From the NCBI GenBank assembly GCA_910579145.1, contig CAJTTQ010000012.1, forward strand, positions 5,173 to 50,661: a stretch of 45,489 bases of DNA. The letters are read 5' to 3'. The notes under the pieces are model-generated. The model ran no database searches. It was not told the DNA's origin and worked only from the letters and a program-made list of their open reading frames with translations. This document shows, in pieces, positions 17,370-25,940 of this stretch. Both the position numbers and the translations under genes were made by a program. How positions within the stretch are numbered: position 1 is the stretch's first letter; each line of letters starts with the position of its first letter. This DNA comes from an uncultured Eubacterium sp. (GTDB lineage Bacteria; Bacillota; Clostridia; Lachnospirales; Lachnospiraceae).

Positions 17370-17897
17370 TCAATGATTAGCGGCATATGCTTTTATATTG
17401 ATCTCTCCGCGTTTCGCTCTTCCCATAAATTTGAACAGCATATAGATCTGTACAAACCAGATGAGAGAGGAGACGATACCCATTCCTAAATTCTTGCCGG
17501 GTTCACTGTCCTCACATACATCGTACATCTCACCGAGAATACATCCGCTGATGAGAAGCGCGAGGATGGGGAACACCTTACCGATGAAGGGAATGAAACC
17601 TGAGGCCACTGAACCGATCAGAGTGGCAAAACCAGCTACCGGCCGCGGCAACGGTATTCCAAATGCCTGTATGTTTGGTTCATTCTTGTAGTTAAATGCC
17701 ATCGCGATGGCAAAATACTGGCAGAAGGGAATCCACGCAAGCCATGCGTAATCATAATCTACTGCCTTCAGTATTTGAAACATTGGATATGCCGTCAGCA
17801 CATAGAGGGCAAGAACGATAATACCAACGATGATGAGGAAAATGAGCGCTCCTAATATGCCGATTCCGGCAGCCGCATACAATGATTCATCTGACAT
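17370..17897 (-). CDS. Small multi-pass membrane protein, DUF5684-like
   Basis: A 175-residue protein with about four hydrophobic segments (residues 10-36, 40-68, 85-115 and 140-160). Characteristic pieces are YPMFQILKAVDYDYAWLAWIPFCQY and a conserved GxGIVSSLIWFVQIYMLFKFMGRAKRGE end, similar to small membrane proteins of Clostridia annotated as DUF5684. No catalytic residues are visible; function unknown. The start has AAGGAGG upstream and a plausible promoter. It is monocistronic and converges on birA with 35 bases between them. Confidence 0.65.
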   Translation of the reverse strand: MSDESLYAAAGIGILGALIFLIIVGIIVLALYVLTAYPMFQILKAVDYDYAWLAWIPFCQYFAIAMAFNYKNEPNIQAFGIPLPRPVAGFATLIGSVASGFIPFIGKVFPILALLISGCILGEMYDVCEDSEPGKNLGMGIVSSLIWFVQIYMLFKFMGRAKRGEINIKAYAANH

Positions 17898-17949
17898 AAG
17901 AAACCTCCTTCTTTCTTTTTTTGAGTTAATATTACATATGTCTGTTTCT

Positions 17950-17978
17950 ATTATACACTACAATCTTCCAAATTTCAC
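17950..17978 (-). promoter_or_regulatory. Candidate promoter of DUF5684-like gene
   Basis: On the minus strand GTGAAA (17978-17973), 17 bases, then TATAAT (17955-17950), about 50 bases before the start codon. Confidence 0.45.
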
Positions 17979-18082
17979 TAAAAATTTGAAATAAATCTTA
18001 ATTTTTTTATCACTTTTTGTGCGTAACGTTTTTTGTGTTTCTGCATATACTGGATACTGAGGATTGTGCATAGGAGACAGTG

Positions 18083-18862
18083 ATGCGGAAAGGATTCTAT
18101 TTTCTGTGCGTGTGTGCACTCAGTATGTTGATTTTCAGTGAGTATGAGAAAAATAATCTGCAGAATGAAAATGAGAGGAGTGTAGAAACAGCTGCTAATG
18201 GTTCTGCTGTGGAAACAAGTCAGCCTGCTGCTGACAAGGTGGCGTATCTTTCGTTTGATGACGGCCCGAGCGAGATTACGCCAGTCATACTGGACACACT
18301 GAAAAACAAAAACGTTCCCGCCACGTTTTTTCTCGTGGGAAATGAGATCACCCCAGAGAGGGAAGAAATCGTAAAACGTGAGTTAGCAGAGGGGCACCGC
18401 ATTGGCGTACATACGTTTTCACATAAAAAAGATGAATTGTATTGCAACGAAGAAAGGTTTTTTGAGGATTTTAATATGTGCCGAGACCGGATTCAGGAGG
18501 TGACGGGAGTTGCACCCACGCTTCATCGGTTTCCGTGGGGCAGCAGTAACAGCTATGTGTGTCCGATCGTGGACGACCTGATCCAAAAATTGAAGGAACA
18601 GAATGTCATGAGTTTTGACTGGAATGTATCCGGGGAGGATTCCGTCGGTAGTCATGTGCCAGGAGCGGTCATTTACCGGAATGTGGCAAAGGATCTTGAA
18701 AAGCATGATCAGCCTATTATCCTTTTGCATGATTCGAATACGATGAAGAATACGGCGGCGGTTTTAGGGGAGATCATTGATCTGATCACCGAAAAGGGGT
18801 ATACGTTTGGTACGCTTGATGAGAGGGAAGAGTATACGTTTCCGGCGAGCTGGCGCAGGTAG
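18083..18862 (+). CDS. Polysaccharide deacetylase (NodB family), membrane-anchored or secreted
   Basis: A 259-residue carbohydrate esterase family 4 protein that removes N-acetyl groups from peptidoglycan or chitin-like polymers. An N-terminal hydrophobic segment (residues 4-18) gives export, followed by a short linker. NodB motifs are LSFDDGPS (Asp59 catalytic, Asp60 metal), the metal ligands HTFSH (His110, His114), and RFPWGSSN (usual RxPxG). The C-terminal LHDS matches motif 5 with the catalytic His. Length and order are usual for clostridial PdaA/PgdA-like enzymes. The ATG at 18083 is preferred to the overlapping GTG at 18080 because AGGAG lies seven bases away. Peptidoglycan is the likeliest substrate. 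Confidence 0.9.
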   Translation: MRKGFYFLCVCALSMLIFSEYEKNNLQNENERSVETAANGSAVETSQPAADKVAYLSFDDGPSEITPVILDTLKNKNVPATFFLVGNEITPEREEIVKRELAEGHRIGVHTFSHKKDELYCNEERFFEDFNMCRDRIQEVTGVAPTLHRFPWGSSNSYVCPIVDDLIQKLKEQNVMSFDWNVSGEDSVGSHVPGAVIYRNVAKDLEKHDQPIILLHDSNTMKNTAAVLGEIIDLITEKGYTFGTLDEREEYTFPASWRR

Positions 18863-18988
18863 CAGGGATGGGTTTTAAGTAGGGGACGTGCAAATTTGTT
18901 ATCAAAATTTGGCTTTGAATGCACTTTGAAGTTGCGCGATGTAAAAAAATAGCACATATAGATTGGTTGCAGTTTGTTGAGGGAAATA

Positions 18989-19012
18989 CTATATTAATTA
19001 TATAGCGTACGC
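18989..19012. promoter_or_regulatory. AT-rich palindromes upstream of XRE regulator
   Basis: CTATAT-TAATT-ATATAG (18989-19005) and the perfect GCGTACGC (19005-19012) abut each other 85 bases before the regulator start, in a 234-base gene-free stretch (18863-19096). TTGTTG (18975-18980) lies 17 bases before TTATAT (18998-19003), so a promoter may overlap. Autoregulation is possible. Confidence 0.35.
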
Positions 19013-19096
19013 AAGAAAAATGACAGAGCAATTATTAAAAGAAAAGCCTGTAAAATCAATGATTTAGGGCTTGACATTATAGGAGGAAAATATTTT

Positions 19097-19765
19097 ATGA
19101 GTTTCGGAAAAAATTTACAGTTTTTAAGACATCTGAGAGAAAATATGACGCAGGAGAATTTGGCTGAAAAAATGAATATCAGCCGTCAAACCATATCAAA
19201 ATGGGAACTAGATGCAGTCCAGCCCGAAATGGATAAGGCTATAGAGCTTTGCAGACTTTTCAACTGTTCACTAGACAACTTGTTCCGTGATGATATGATC
19301 ATTTGTAACGAAGCATATACAAATTTGCGTGTCGAAACTGTGCCCGCTTTTCGCTATATAAAACATGCTGTTATAAGCTCCAATCCAGAAGGAGACGCTA
19401 TCGACAGAGTATTTTCTATTGCCCGTAACTGTGGTGTGCAGAACCCTCGTGTCATTGGCTGGGATTTTCCTAAATTGTCACAGGAGCAGATAAATGTTTT
19501 CAATATGCATGGATATGAAGCGGCGTGGGTGCTTCCTGACGGGGTTGTCCCTCCTGACGTTGAAATACACGAGCAGGCAGACCACAAGTATGCAGCAATA
19601 CACATTGAAAAGCCTTATGAAAACCCTTTTGTGACCATTCCTAACGCCTATAAAACGCTTATGGAATATATGCGCGTGAATGGTCTGGAACATACGGAAA
19701 AGGACGTTATTCCCTGCTTTGAAACCGATGGGGAGAGCATGGATGTTTATATTGCTTGCAAGTAA
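19097..19765 (+). CDS. XRE-family regulator with GyrI-like effector domain
   Basis: A 222-residue transcription regulator. Residues 5-60 form an XRE helix-turn-helix (LRENMTQENLAEKMNISRQTISKWELDAVQPEMDK). The C-terminal 150 residues (LRVETVPAFRYIKHAV, GYEAAWVLPDGV, YAAIHIEKPYENPFVTIPNAYKTL, PCFETDGESMDVYIACK) have the layout of the GyrI-like small-molecule-binding domain (AraC effector-binding fold), usually a drug or metabolite sensor. AGGAGG lies 10 bases before the ATG. It stands alone, with a strong terminator after it, in an AT-rich patch next to a broken gene. The target genes are not apparent. Confidence 0.82.
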   Translation: MSFGKNLQFLRHLRENMTQENLAEKMNISRQTISKWELDAVQPEMDKAIELCRLFNCSLDNLFRDDMIICNEAYTNLRVETVPAFRYIKHAVISSNPEGDAIDRVFSIARNCGVQNPRVIGWDFPKLSQEQINVFNMHGYEAAWVLPDGVVPPDVEIHEQADHKYAAIHIEKPYENPFVTIPNAYKTLMEYMRVNGLEHTEKDVIPCFETDGESMDVYIACK

Positions 19766-19789
19766 ACGTATTTTCCATGTTTCTGAACT

Positions 19790-19826
19790 ATCCACCCTGT
19801 GATAATGATCTCACAGGGTGGATTTC
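19790..19826 (+). terminator. Terminator after XRE/GyrI-like regulator
   Basis: ATCCACCCTGTGA (19790-19802) pairs perfectly with TCACAGGGTGGAT (19811-19823) around an 8-base loop, followed by TTT. Thirteen base pairs; may work on both strands. Confidence 0.8.
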
Positions 19827-19901
19827 GCTTGAGATTCATCTCTCGGTTAAACATACCGGCTTACTGAAATTTATTTCTTGCTTAGCTGCTTATCTCTGAT
19901 T

Positions 19902-20367
19902 TTAATACAAGCCTCTATGTGCATGATCCAATGTCTTGAAAATGACATCTGTATCTTGACCGTCATCTGGTGAATGCTTCGGTGGGGTACCGCGGATGAT
20001 ATAGTGGGTCCCCTCGCGGAATAAAATTTTGGCGCCGGAGATTTCCTTGATTTCATCGGCAAACTCCATATAAAGATCCCAGTGTACTTCGGACTGCGGT
20101 CCAATATCATTGGTATCAACCTGAAGACTGATTTCTGCCTGATACTCCTGCGAGTTGCTTTCTTTAATAATAAAGGTGGAATCGTAAAATTGATAAGGAG
20201 TTTATAATGATGTTTGGGGGATTTTCATTTACAGTTTTTTCGGAAACAGCTTCGCCGGACAGGGCTGTTGATGTGGTTTGGTTATTGTTGGCGGGTAAAC
20301 CGCCATATGCCGTCACGCATATACAAGTGAATAGGAGAAGCGTGATGTACCGGATAAATTGTTTCAT
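19902..20367 (-). pseudogene. Frameshifted gene for a small secreted protein
   Basis: On the minus strand an ATG at 20367 with AGGGGGG upstream begins a signal-peptide-like sequence (MKQFIRYITLLLFTCICVTAYG) and continues to NENPPNIIINSL before that frame stops at 20164. The downstream sequence codes well in a second frame: from about 20190 it reads YQFYDSTFIIKESNSQEYQ through ISLQVDTNDIGPQSEVHWD, EFADEIKEISGAKILF and RGTPPKHSPDDGQDTDVIF to a stop at 19904-19902. The two halves join if one or two bases changed near 20180-20195. I see no known domain; it would be an exported protein of about 150 residues. It is either a pseudogene or an assembly error. A short ORF in a third frame over the same bases is not supported. 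Confidence 0.55.
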
Positions 20368-20392
20368 GTATGCCCCCCTTTTTTTGATATAG

Positions 20393-20455
20393 TTATAAGT
20401 GCCAATATGTGTTAAAAAAGCTTAGTAAAGAATGGATCCATATTGGCACTTATAA
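20393..20455. repeat. 17-bp perfect inverted repeat with 29-bp spacer
   Basis: TTATAAGTGCCAATATG (20393-20409) is the exact reverse complement of 20439-20455. It lies between the kdgK-like stop and the start of the frameshifted secreted protein gene. Neither side has a T tail, so it is not a standard terminator. It may be a small non-autonomous element or an operator. Confidence 0.7.
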
Positions 20456-20468
20456 GAAGGACAAGGTG

Positions 20469-21494
20469 TCAGCGCTGTACCCGTCCGGAGGCATCCCCTC
20501 CGGCGAGTTTTTTCACTTCGTCAACGGATACCTGGTTAAAGTCACCTTCGATGCTGTGTTTGAGGCAGCTGGCAGCAACAGCGAATTCGATGATATCCTG
20601 TGACTCCATATCCTGCAGGCAGGCATAGATCAGTCCGCCGCCGAATGAATCGCCGCCGCCGACACGGTCGACAATGTGCATCGTGTACTGTTTGGAAAAA
20701 TAGCATTCATTTCCATCATAGAGCATCGCCGCCCATTTATTGTCATTGGCGGAAATGGACGTGCGGAGTGTGATAGCTACTTTACGGAACCCGAAACGGT
20801 CAGTCAGTTGTTTCGCAACATCCCGGTATCCCTCGTGGTTGACCTGTCCGGCTGTGACATCTGTACCAGCAGCCTTGATGCCGAACACATCACTGGCATC
20901 TTCCTCATTTGAAATACATACGTCTACATATTGACAAAGTTCCCCCATGACTTGTCCGGCTTTTTCTTTGCTCCACAATTTGTTTCGGTAATTCAGGTCA
21001 CAGCTGATCGTAATTCCCTTTTCTTTCGCTGCCTTGCAGGCATCCAAACAGATGGCGGCGACATTGTCGCCGAGTGCCGGTGTGATGCCCGTAAAATGAA
21101 ACCATTCAGCACCTTCAAATATGCTGTTCCAGTCAAAATCCTCTGGTTTGGCTGTTGCGATCGAAGAGCCGGCGCGGTCATAGATGACTTTAGAAGGGCG
21201 CTGGCTGGCTCCTTTTTCCAGGAAGTAGATGCCGACGCGGTCACCGCCGCGCACGATATGTGAAGTGTCAACGCCGAACCGGCGAAGGGAGTTAATCCCC
21301 GCCTGGCCGATTTCATGGGCGGGCAGCTTTGTGACAAAGCCTGCGTTCAAACCATAATTTGCCAGGGAAACGGCTACGTTTGCTTCCCCGCCGCCATAGG
21401 TGGCGCCATATGATTCTGCCTGGACAAATCGGTAATATCCTTCAGGAGCGAGACGGAGCATGATTTCACCAAATGTGATTACTTTTTTAGACAT
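20469..21494 (-). CDS. kdgK: PfkB-family sugar kinase, probable 2-keto-3-deoxygluconate kinase
   Basis: A 341-residue ribokinase-family kinase. The N-terminal GEIMLRLAPEGYYRFVQAESY with GGGEANVAVSLANYG and the later IYFLEKGASQRPSKVIYDRAGSS are the signatures of KDG kinases, which phosphorylate 2-keto-3-deoxy-D-gluconate in pectin and glucuronate breakdown. The C-terminal PfkB signature VDRVGGGDSFGGGLIYA holds the catalytic Asp and the anion hole. The ATG at 21494 has GAGGA upstream; an in-frame start at 21593 would add 33 residues that belong to the leader. No KDPG aldolase or uronate isomerase gene is adjacent. A consensus promoter lies 150 bases upstream. Another PfkB sugar specificity cannot be excluded. 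Confidence 0.82.
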   Translation of the reverse strand: MSKKVITFGEIMLRLAPEGYYRFVQAESYGATYGGGEANVAVSLANYGLNAGFVTKLPAHEIGQAGINSLRRFGVDTSHIVRGGDRVGIYFLEKGASQRPSKVIYDRAGSSIATAKPEDFDWNSIFEGAEWFHFTGITPALGDNVAAICLDACKAAKEKGITISCDLNYRNKLWSKEKAGQVMGELCQYVDVCISNEEDASDVFGIKAAGTDVTAGQVNHEGYRDVAKQLTDRFGFRKVAITLRTSISANDNKWAAMLYDGNECYFSKQYTMHIVDRVGGGDSFGGGLIYACLQDMESQDIIEFAVAASCLKHSIEGDFNQVSVDEVKKLAGGDASGRVQR

Positions 21495-21499
21495 TTTTT

Positions 21500-21581
21500 C
21501 CTCATTTCTGCACCGCTTAAGAAAATTTTGATTTTGTAAAATGTTTTGCGGGCCTGGGACGAGCGGTGCGCAGACGCAAAC
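21500..21581 (-). repeat. Leader element shared with CPBP gene and others
   Basis: The minus-strand leader contains GTTTGCGTCTGCGC (21581-21568) and ends with GCAGAAATGAGG (21511-21500), which supplies the ribosome binding site. Near-identical pieces in the same order lie at 43157-43238 before the CPBP protease gene. The second piece also occurs at 40001-39990 before a subtilase gene. Confidence 0.5.
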
Positions 21582-21646
21582 CCGAAACTCCATGCGATAA
21601 CTGTCTTCAGGAGTAGTAAATAGAGTATAAGTATCCTTCTATTTCG

Positions 21647-21675
21647 ATTATAATTTGCAAGTGTCTGTCTGTCAA
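21647..21675 (-). promoter_or_regulatory. Consensus sigma-A promoter of kdgK
   Basis: On the minus strand TTGACA (21675-21670), exactly 17 bases, TATAAT (21652-21647). Both boxes are perfect matches. Transcription would start near 21640, giving a leader of about 145 bases. Confidence 0.82.
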
Positions 21676-21693
21676 GTTTTTCCTTTCACGGCC

Positions 21694-21737
21694 TTTTTCG
21701 CTCAAACTCGGGGAATGTCCCGATCACGAACGAAAAA
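21694..21737. promoter_or_regulatory. Nested inverted repeats between divergent promoters
   Basis: TTTTTCG (21694-21700) with CGAAAAA (21731-21737) enclose TCGGG (21709-21713) with CCCGA (21719-21723). The structure lies between the kdgK -35 box and the -35 box of the surface protein, so it could be a shared operator. Confidence 0.35.
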
Positions 21738-21752
21738 TCCTATATTTGATCG

Positions 21753-21781
21753 TTTACAAGTGCAAAAATCCGTGATAAAGT
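21753..21781 (+). promoter_or_regulatory. Candidate promoter of surface protein gene
   Basis: TTTACA (21753-21758), 17 bases, TAAAGT (21776-21781); start codon 59 bases further. Confidence 0.45.
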
Positions 21782-21840
21782 AAAGTCACCTCGAGGGGAA
21801 CAATGTAAACTAGTCGATTTATAGGATAGGAGTGATCATA

Positions 21841-24800
21841 TTGAATAAATTTTTATCGGTATTACTTGCTTTGGCCATGCTATTGACAAGTGTTTCATCA
21901 GCAGATGTAAAAACGATATCAGCAGCTTGTGCACTGGATGCAAATGCGGGAGAGAACAGTACCGTGGGGGCAGTTTCCCAGGTGCACGGAATTCAATTTA
22001 ATATTGGGGATATCCGGTATTCAGGAGATATAGGTAATATTAAATGGGGTATTGATGGTTCAGGTGTTTTTGCCTTTTATCATTCGGATGCCACACCAGC
22101 GCAGAGAATCACAAATGCCTCTGGATTCCAGACATATTCTGAGCCGACAAAAATTCCGTGGTATCGGTACCGATCTTATATCCAGTATATTACGCTGGCA
22201 AATCTGGACAGTTATTTTACGATACCGAACATGGATTATTTCTTTTATGAGTGCCGGAATCTATTGGCCGTTGGAATGCTTCCAGCAGTCGTTTCATCAA
22301 TGAATCATACGTTTTATATGGATATCAACCTTCGGTCCGTTGGTTGTGTGCTGCCGGAAACGAAGAAAATGAATTATTGTTTTCAGGGGTGCAAGGAGCT
22401 GGATTCTGTGGTGGTAGCACACAATCCGGCGGAGTGTGCGTATGCGTTTAACCGTACGTCTTGTCACGTGATCGTTCTGCCGGGTATTTATGATGAAAAA
22501 TCCAAACTGGCGATTGATTCAAAATGTGAAGGCTATTATAAGATGAATTCATTTGAACCGACATTATATGGTATTTCTAATGTGGATGGCAGTCCGTCGG
22601 AAACGTACCGGTCAGATTCCAGTGTGTCCCCGATTCGCTATGGACAGAAGATTGCCGATGCGGAGATCGGAAGCACGGGTGGACTGCGCCTTATGTATTC
22701 ATATGGGGCAAGTGGTTTTCGCCGGAGTGTATATCTTCCATGCCAGATGACGAAAGTGATAAAAAGTCCCCGAAGTTGGCAGGAGGTACTAAATGTAGGA
22801 ACATATAAAAATGTATTGGATATCAGCATGCAGGCAAATCCTTCAGATGTGTTTGAGGCGGTTGTTCCGTCCGCATTTTACTGCACAACGTATAAGAGCA
22901 TCGTAGTGGAAAAATGCCAATTGGAATTATGCCAGGTTTCTTTGTCGCAGGATTCGTTTGTGTACGATGGAACGGTGAAAATGCCTGAGGTCAGTCTTAC
23001 AAATCCTTATAACGAAGAGAAACTGATAAAAGGAAGAGATTACACGGTATCTTATGAGAATCATACGAATGCCGGGACAGCGCGGGTGACTGTGACTGGG
23101 ATTGGAAATTATACTGGTTCTGTGACAAAGGATTTTCAGATTACAAACGCAGAGTTTTTGAGCGGCGTAAGTGTGGAAGGTTTCACAGGTGTATATGACG
23201 GAAATAAACATGGGATTCAGGTCATTGTGAGCAAACCTTCACAAGGCGTTACGGTAAAATATGGTACTTCGCCGGGAAACTGTAATCTCGAGAACAGTCC
23301 AATGTATGAACATGCAGGAACTTACACGGTATATTATCAGGTCTCGGCAGATAATTACAATACATTAACAGGCAGTCAAACCGTTCGTATCAATGCCAAA
23401 AACATAGGAAACTGCTCCATTGATGATATAGCAGATCGTACATACGACGGAAAGGCGCAGACACCTGATCCTGTCGTGTCTGATGGAGCAAAGAAATTAG
23501 TAAAAGGTACGGATTTTACAGTTGTTTACAGCAGTAATACAAATGCCGGGACAGCTTCTGTAACGATCACGGGAAAGGGGAATTATACGGGTACAAAAAC
23601 GAAGACATTTACGATCCAGCCATTGTCACTGCGGAGTGGCAGCGGTAATGGCGCGGTACGAACAGGAAATGTCGTATATACAGGTAAAGTTCAAAATCCA
23701 GAAATATCAATTGTTCTCGGAAACGGAATTGTCACGTTAAAAGGGGGAACAGATTATGATATTACAGATAATACAGCAGTAAACACCGGATTTGCTACTC
23801 TCATGGTATCTGGAAGGGGAAATTATACAGGTAAAGTATCAGCCCAATATACGATATCGGCATTTCCGATGGAGGCATTTGCAGAGAAAATGGTATTGGA
23901 CCAGGAAGAACTGGTATATACAGGCCAAGAAGTCCGTCCAAGTATAAAAATAGAAGATTCGATGGGAAAGCTGCTGAAAGAAGATACGGATTATACGCTC
24001 ATCTATAAGGATGTCTTGAATGTAGGAACGGCAAAAGTGCAGGCAGTCTTTCAGGGAAATTATTCGGGGAGTATTACAAAATCATTTTATATCAAACCGG
24101 CTCCTGTCTCGGATGTGGAGTTGTGTGAAGATGAGTTTGTGTATAATGGAAAGGAACACAGGCCGGCTCTGAAGGGATATGATGAGGATGTTGATTATAC
24201 AGTGTCTTACCGGGATAATACCGATGCCGGAATGGCATTAGCAATATTTTCCTTTCAGGGGAATTACAAGGGTACGGTGACGAAGGAGTTTATGATCTGT
24301 CCACGTAAGATGGATGGAGAAGTAGAATTTCCCGATGCAGAACAACTTGTTTACCGGCCGGGGTTGACCGTATCAGAATCTGGTTTATCAGTGATGGAGA
24401 ATCAATACGGGAGTTTTTGCTGGGATGACCCGAAGCAGGAAGTAAAAGTAAGCAATGAGGGTTACGCGGTACGGTTTACGCCAAACGATAACAAAAATTA
24501 CGATTGGAGCAGTGTCCCGGGGTGGAGCCAGGAAGCACAGAGTGTGATTCGCCAGGTCCCGCTTATAGTACAGAAGGCAAAAGGGGTACTTCCAGATTTT
24601 ACTGTGACATGTCTGGCGGAGGGGGATTTTATAAGCGAGTCGGAGGTTATATGTGACCGTGAAGAGGGAGAATTTTTCTGGCCGGATGAACCAATGTTAG
24701 TGTCGCCAGATATTATGAACTATTCTTTGAATTTTGTGCCGCCGGATTGTGATAATTATGATTGGACACATATAGGTCAATGGGATGAGAAAAATCATAT

Positions 24801-25869
24801 CTGCCGCATTCCATGCAGGGTACCTGTTATTGCAAATCCAGAGGCTTCCTGTGTGAAGGACGGAGATAAATTGGCGGTGTCTGTGCTGACATCGCGGCAA
24901 AAAGGAGCATCCTATGAATGGAAAGATCCCGATATAGTAGTAACGAAGACAGATAATGATATGAATAGATATGAGGCTTTGTATCATTATGAGGGGCAGA
25001 CAATCGTCCGTCTGGTGCAGGTGCCCGTTTGGAAGGAGCCGGATGTTGTAATGACACCTGAACCGACATCGACCGATAAGCCATTGATCGAACCTACGCC
25101 AGTGTGTACAGCAGCGGCGAGTACGCCAACACCAGTATGTACAGCAGCGGCCAGGCCGACGCCGGGAGACGCAGCAGTACAGACGATGAAACCGACGCCG
25201 GGAGATGTCGTGGATCAACCGGGAGAAACGTTGCTTCCGACAGGAAGACCAGAAGAAACGCTGCAGCCGGAACGTACACAGTCACCAATCAAAATTCCAT
25301 CTGAGAGTAATCGGCCCTATGAAACAGAACCGCCAAAAGAGGATCCTTCTGTGAGCGAACCGCCGGAGGAAACAGATCATCCATCTGAAACAGCGATGCC
25401 CGCAGAGACTCCGACCAGTACGCCACAGACGGTATTTGGGGCGGAAAAGATGGAGGAGTACGCACCAGATATTCGTGATCAGGTATCTATAGAGGAAGAT
25501 CATCTAGATTCGATGAGCAACGTGTCCGCTTCGTACGATCTGATCCACAAATTTATTTCTGCAAATCTGACCGCAAACCGTGGTGTTTTAAAGACGGGCC
25601 AGCGTAAAGCGGTTTCTATACGATCTAAAATCAAGGTAAAGTGGCTCAAAAAAAGGAAAACCGTGATCCATCTGAAAAAAGGCACAAAATTATGTCTTAA
25701 GGTCAAAGGATGTTCAAAAAAAGAGAAACCTGTTTGGAAATTGAAAGGGCGAAAGATCGTTTCTGTAAGTAGGAATGGTGTGATCAGGGCGAAAAAGAAA
25801 GGAAGTACACGTATTATCGTCCGGGTAAAAAAGAAGCGGTATATTTGCTTGGTAAAGGTGAAAAAATAA
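21841..25869 (+). CDS. Large multi-domain surface protein with Ig-like repeats
   Basis: A 1342-residue secreted protein. Signal peptide residues 1-24; a leucine-rich BspA-like stretch (about 105-190, YFFYECRNLLAV, CFQGCKELDSV). Residues about 362-823 hold at least five units of roughly 75 residues with YDG-K, GTDYT, NAGTA-VTVTGKGNYTG, a repeat common in clostridial adhesins, plus one divergent unit (EHAGTYTVYYQVSADNYN). Then two to three modules of about 100 residues sharing NYDW (823-1065), a Pro/Thr/Glu-rich linker (1066-1200), and a lysine-rich end (1255-1342) with the Big_2 pattern (VSRNGVIRAKKKGSTRI). There is no LPxTG motif, so wall retention may rely on the basic end. The TTG at 21841 is chosen since TAGGAG lies eight bases before it. 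Role: probably adhesion; ligand unknown. Confidence 0.8.
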   Translation: MNKFLSVLLALAMLLTSVSSADVKTISAACALDANAGENSTVGAVSQVHGIQFNIGDIRYSGDIGNIKWGIDGSGVFAFYHSDATPAQRITNASGFQTYSEPTKIPWYRYRSYIQYITLANLDSYFTIPNMDYFFYECRNLLAVGMLPAVVSSMNHTFYMDINLRSVGCVLPETKKMNYCFQGCKELDSVVVAHNPAECAYAFNRTSCHVIVLPGIYDEKSKLAIDSKCEGYYKMNSFEPTLYGISNVDGSPSETYRSDSSVSPIRYGQKIADAEIGSTGGLRLMYSYGASGFRRSVYLPCQMTKVIKSPRSWQEVLNVGTYKNVLDISMQANPSDVFEAVVPSAFYCTTYKSIVVEKCQLELCQVSLSQDSFVYDGTVKMPEVSLTNPYNEEKLIKGRDYTVSYENHTNAGTARVTVTGIGNYTGSVTKDFQITNAEFLSGVSVEGFTGVYDGNKHGIQVIVSKPSQGVTVKYGTSPGNCNLENSPMYEHAGTYTVYYQVSADNYNTLTGSQTVRINAKNIGNCSIDDIADRTYDGKAQTPDPVVSDGAKKLVKGTDFTVVYSSNTNAGTASVTITGKGNYTGTKTKTFTIQPLSLRSGSGNGAVRTGNVVYTGKVQNPEISIVLGNGIVTLKGGTDYDITDNTAVNTGFATLMVSGRGNYTGKVSAQYTISAFPMEAFAEKMVLDQEELVYTGQEVRPSIKIEDSMGKLLKEDTDYTLIYKDVLNVGTAKVQAVFQGNYSGSITKSFYIKPAPVSDVELCEDEFVYNGKEHRPALKGYDEDVDYTVSYRDNTDAGMALAIFSFQGNYKGTVTKEFMICPRKMDGEVEFPDAEQLVYRPGLTVSESGLSVMENQYGSFCWDDPKQEVKVSNEGYAVRFTPNDNKNYDWSSVPGWSQEAQSVIRQVPLIVQKAKGVLPDFTVTCLAEGDFISESEVICDREEGEFFWPDEPMLVSPDIMNYSLNFVPPDCDNYDWTHIGQWDEKNHICRIPCRVPVIANPEASCVKDGDKLAVSVLTSRQKGASYEWKDPDIVVTKTDNDMNRYEALYHYEGQTIVRLVQVPVWKEPDVVMTPEPTSTDKPLIEPTPVCTAAASTPTPVCTAAARPTPGDAAVQTMKPTPGDVVDQPGETLLPTGRPEETLQPERTQSPIKIPSESNRPYETEPPKEDPSVSEPPEETDHPSETAMPAETPTSTPQTVFGAEKMEEYAPDIRDQVSIEEDHLDSMSNVSASYDLIHKFISANLTANRGVLKTGQRKAVSIRSKIKVKWLKKRKTVIHLKKGTKLCLKVKGCSKKEKPVWKLKGRKIVSVSRNGVIRAKKKGSTRIIVRVKKKRYICLVKVKK

Positions 25870-25879
25870 TATGTGTAAT

Positions 25880-25908
25880 TTGATATTTTTACCGAAGTGT
25901 GTTATGCT
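25880..25908 (+). promoter_or_regulatory. Candidate promoter of hflX
   Basis: TTGATA (25880-25885), 17 bases, TATGCT (25903-25908), just after the surface protein stop codon. Confidence 0.5.
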
Positions 25909-25940
25909 TACGTTGCTTTGCTAAAAAATTTAAAAGGTGG

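Noticed and set aside
19981..19999. T-box-like string GGTGGGGTACCGCGG on the plus strand
   Set aside because: No tRNA-synthetase or amino-acid gene follows, no stem I or terminator fits, and the opposite strand codes for a good protein segment (IRGTPPKHSP).
19871..20119. 82-codon minus-strand frame
   Set aside because: Wrong frame over the mature part of the frameshifted secreted protein; no ribosome binding site and unlikely composition.
20485..20512. CCGGAGG/CCTCCGG hairpin with a T run on the plus strand
   Set aside because: It lies in the coding end of the kdgK-like gene on the other strand (AGGDASGR), and no plus-strand gene ends before it.
24697..25218. 173-codon minus-strand frame under the surface protein gene
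   Set aside because: An Arg/Cys/His-rich shadow of the repetitive plus-strand coding sequence, with no ribosome binding site.
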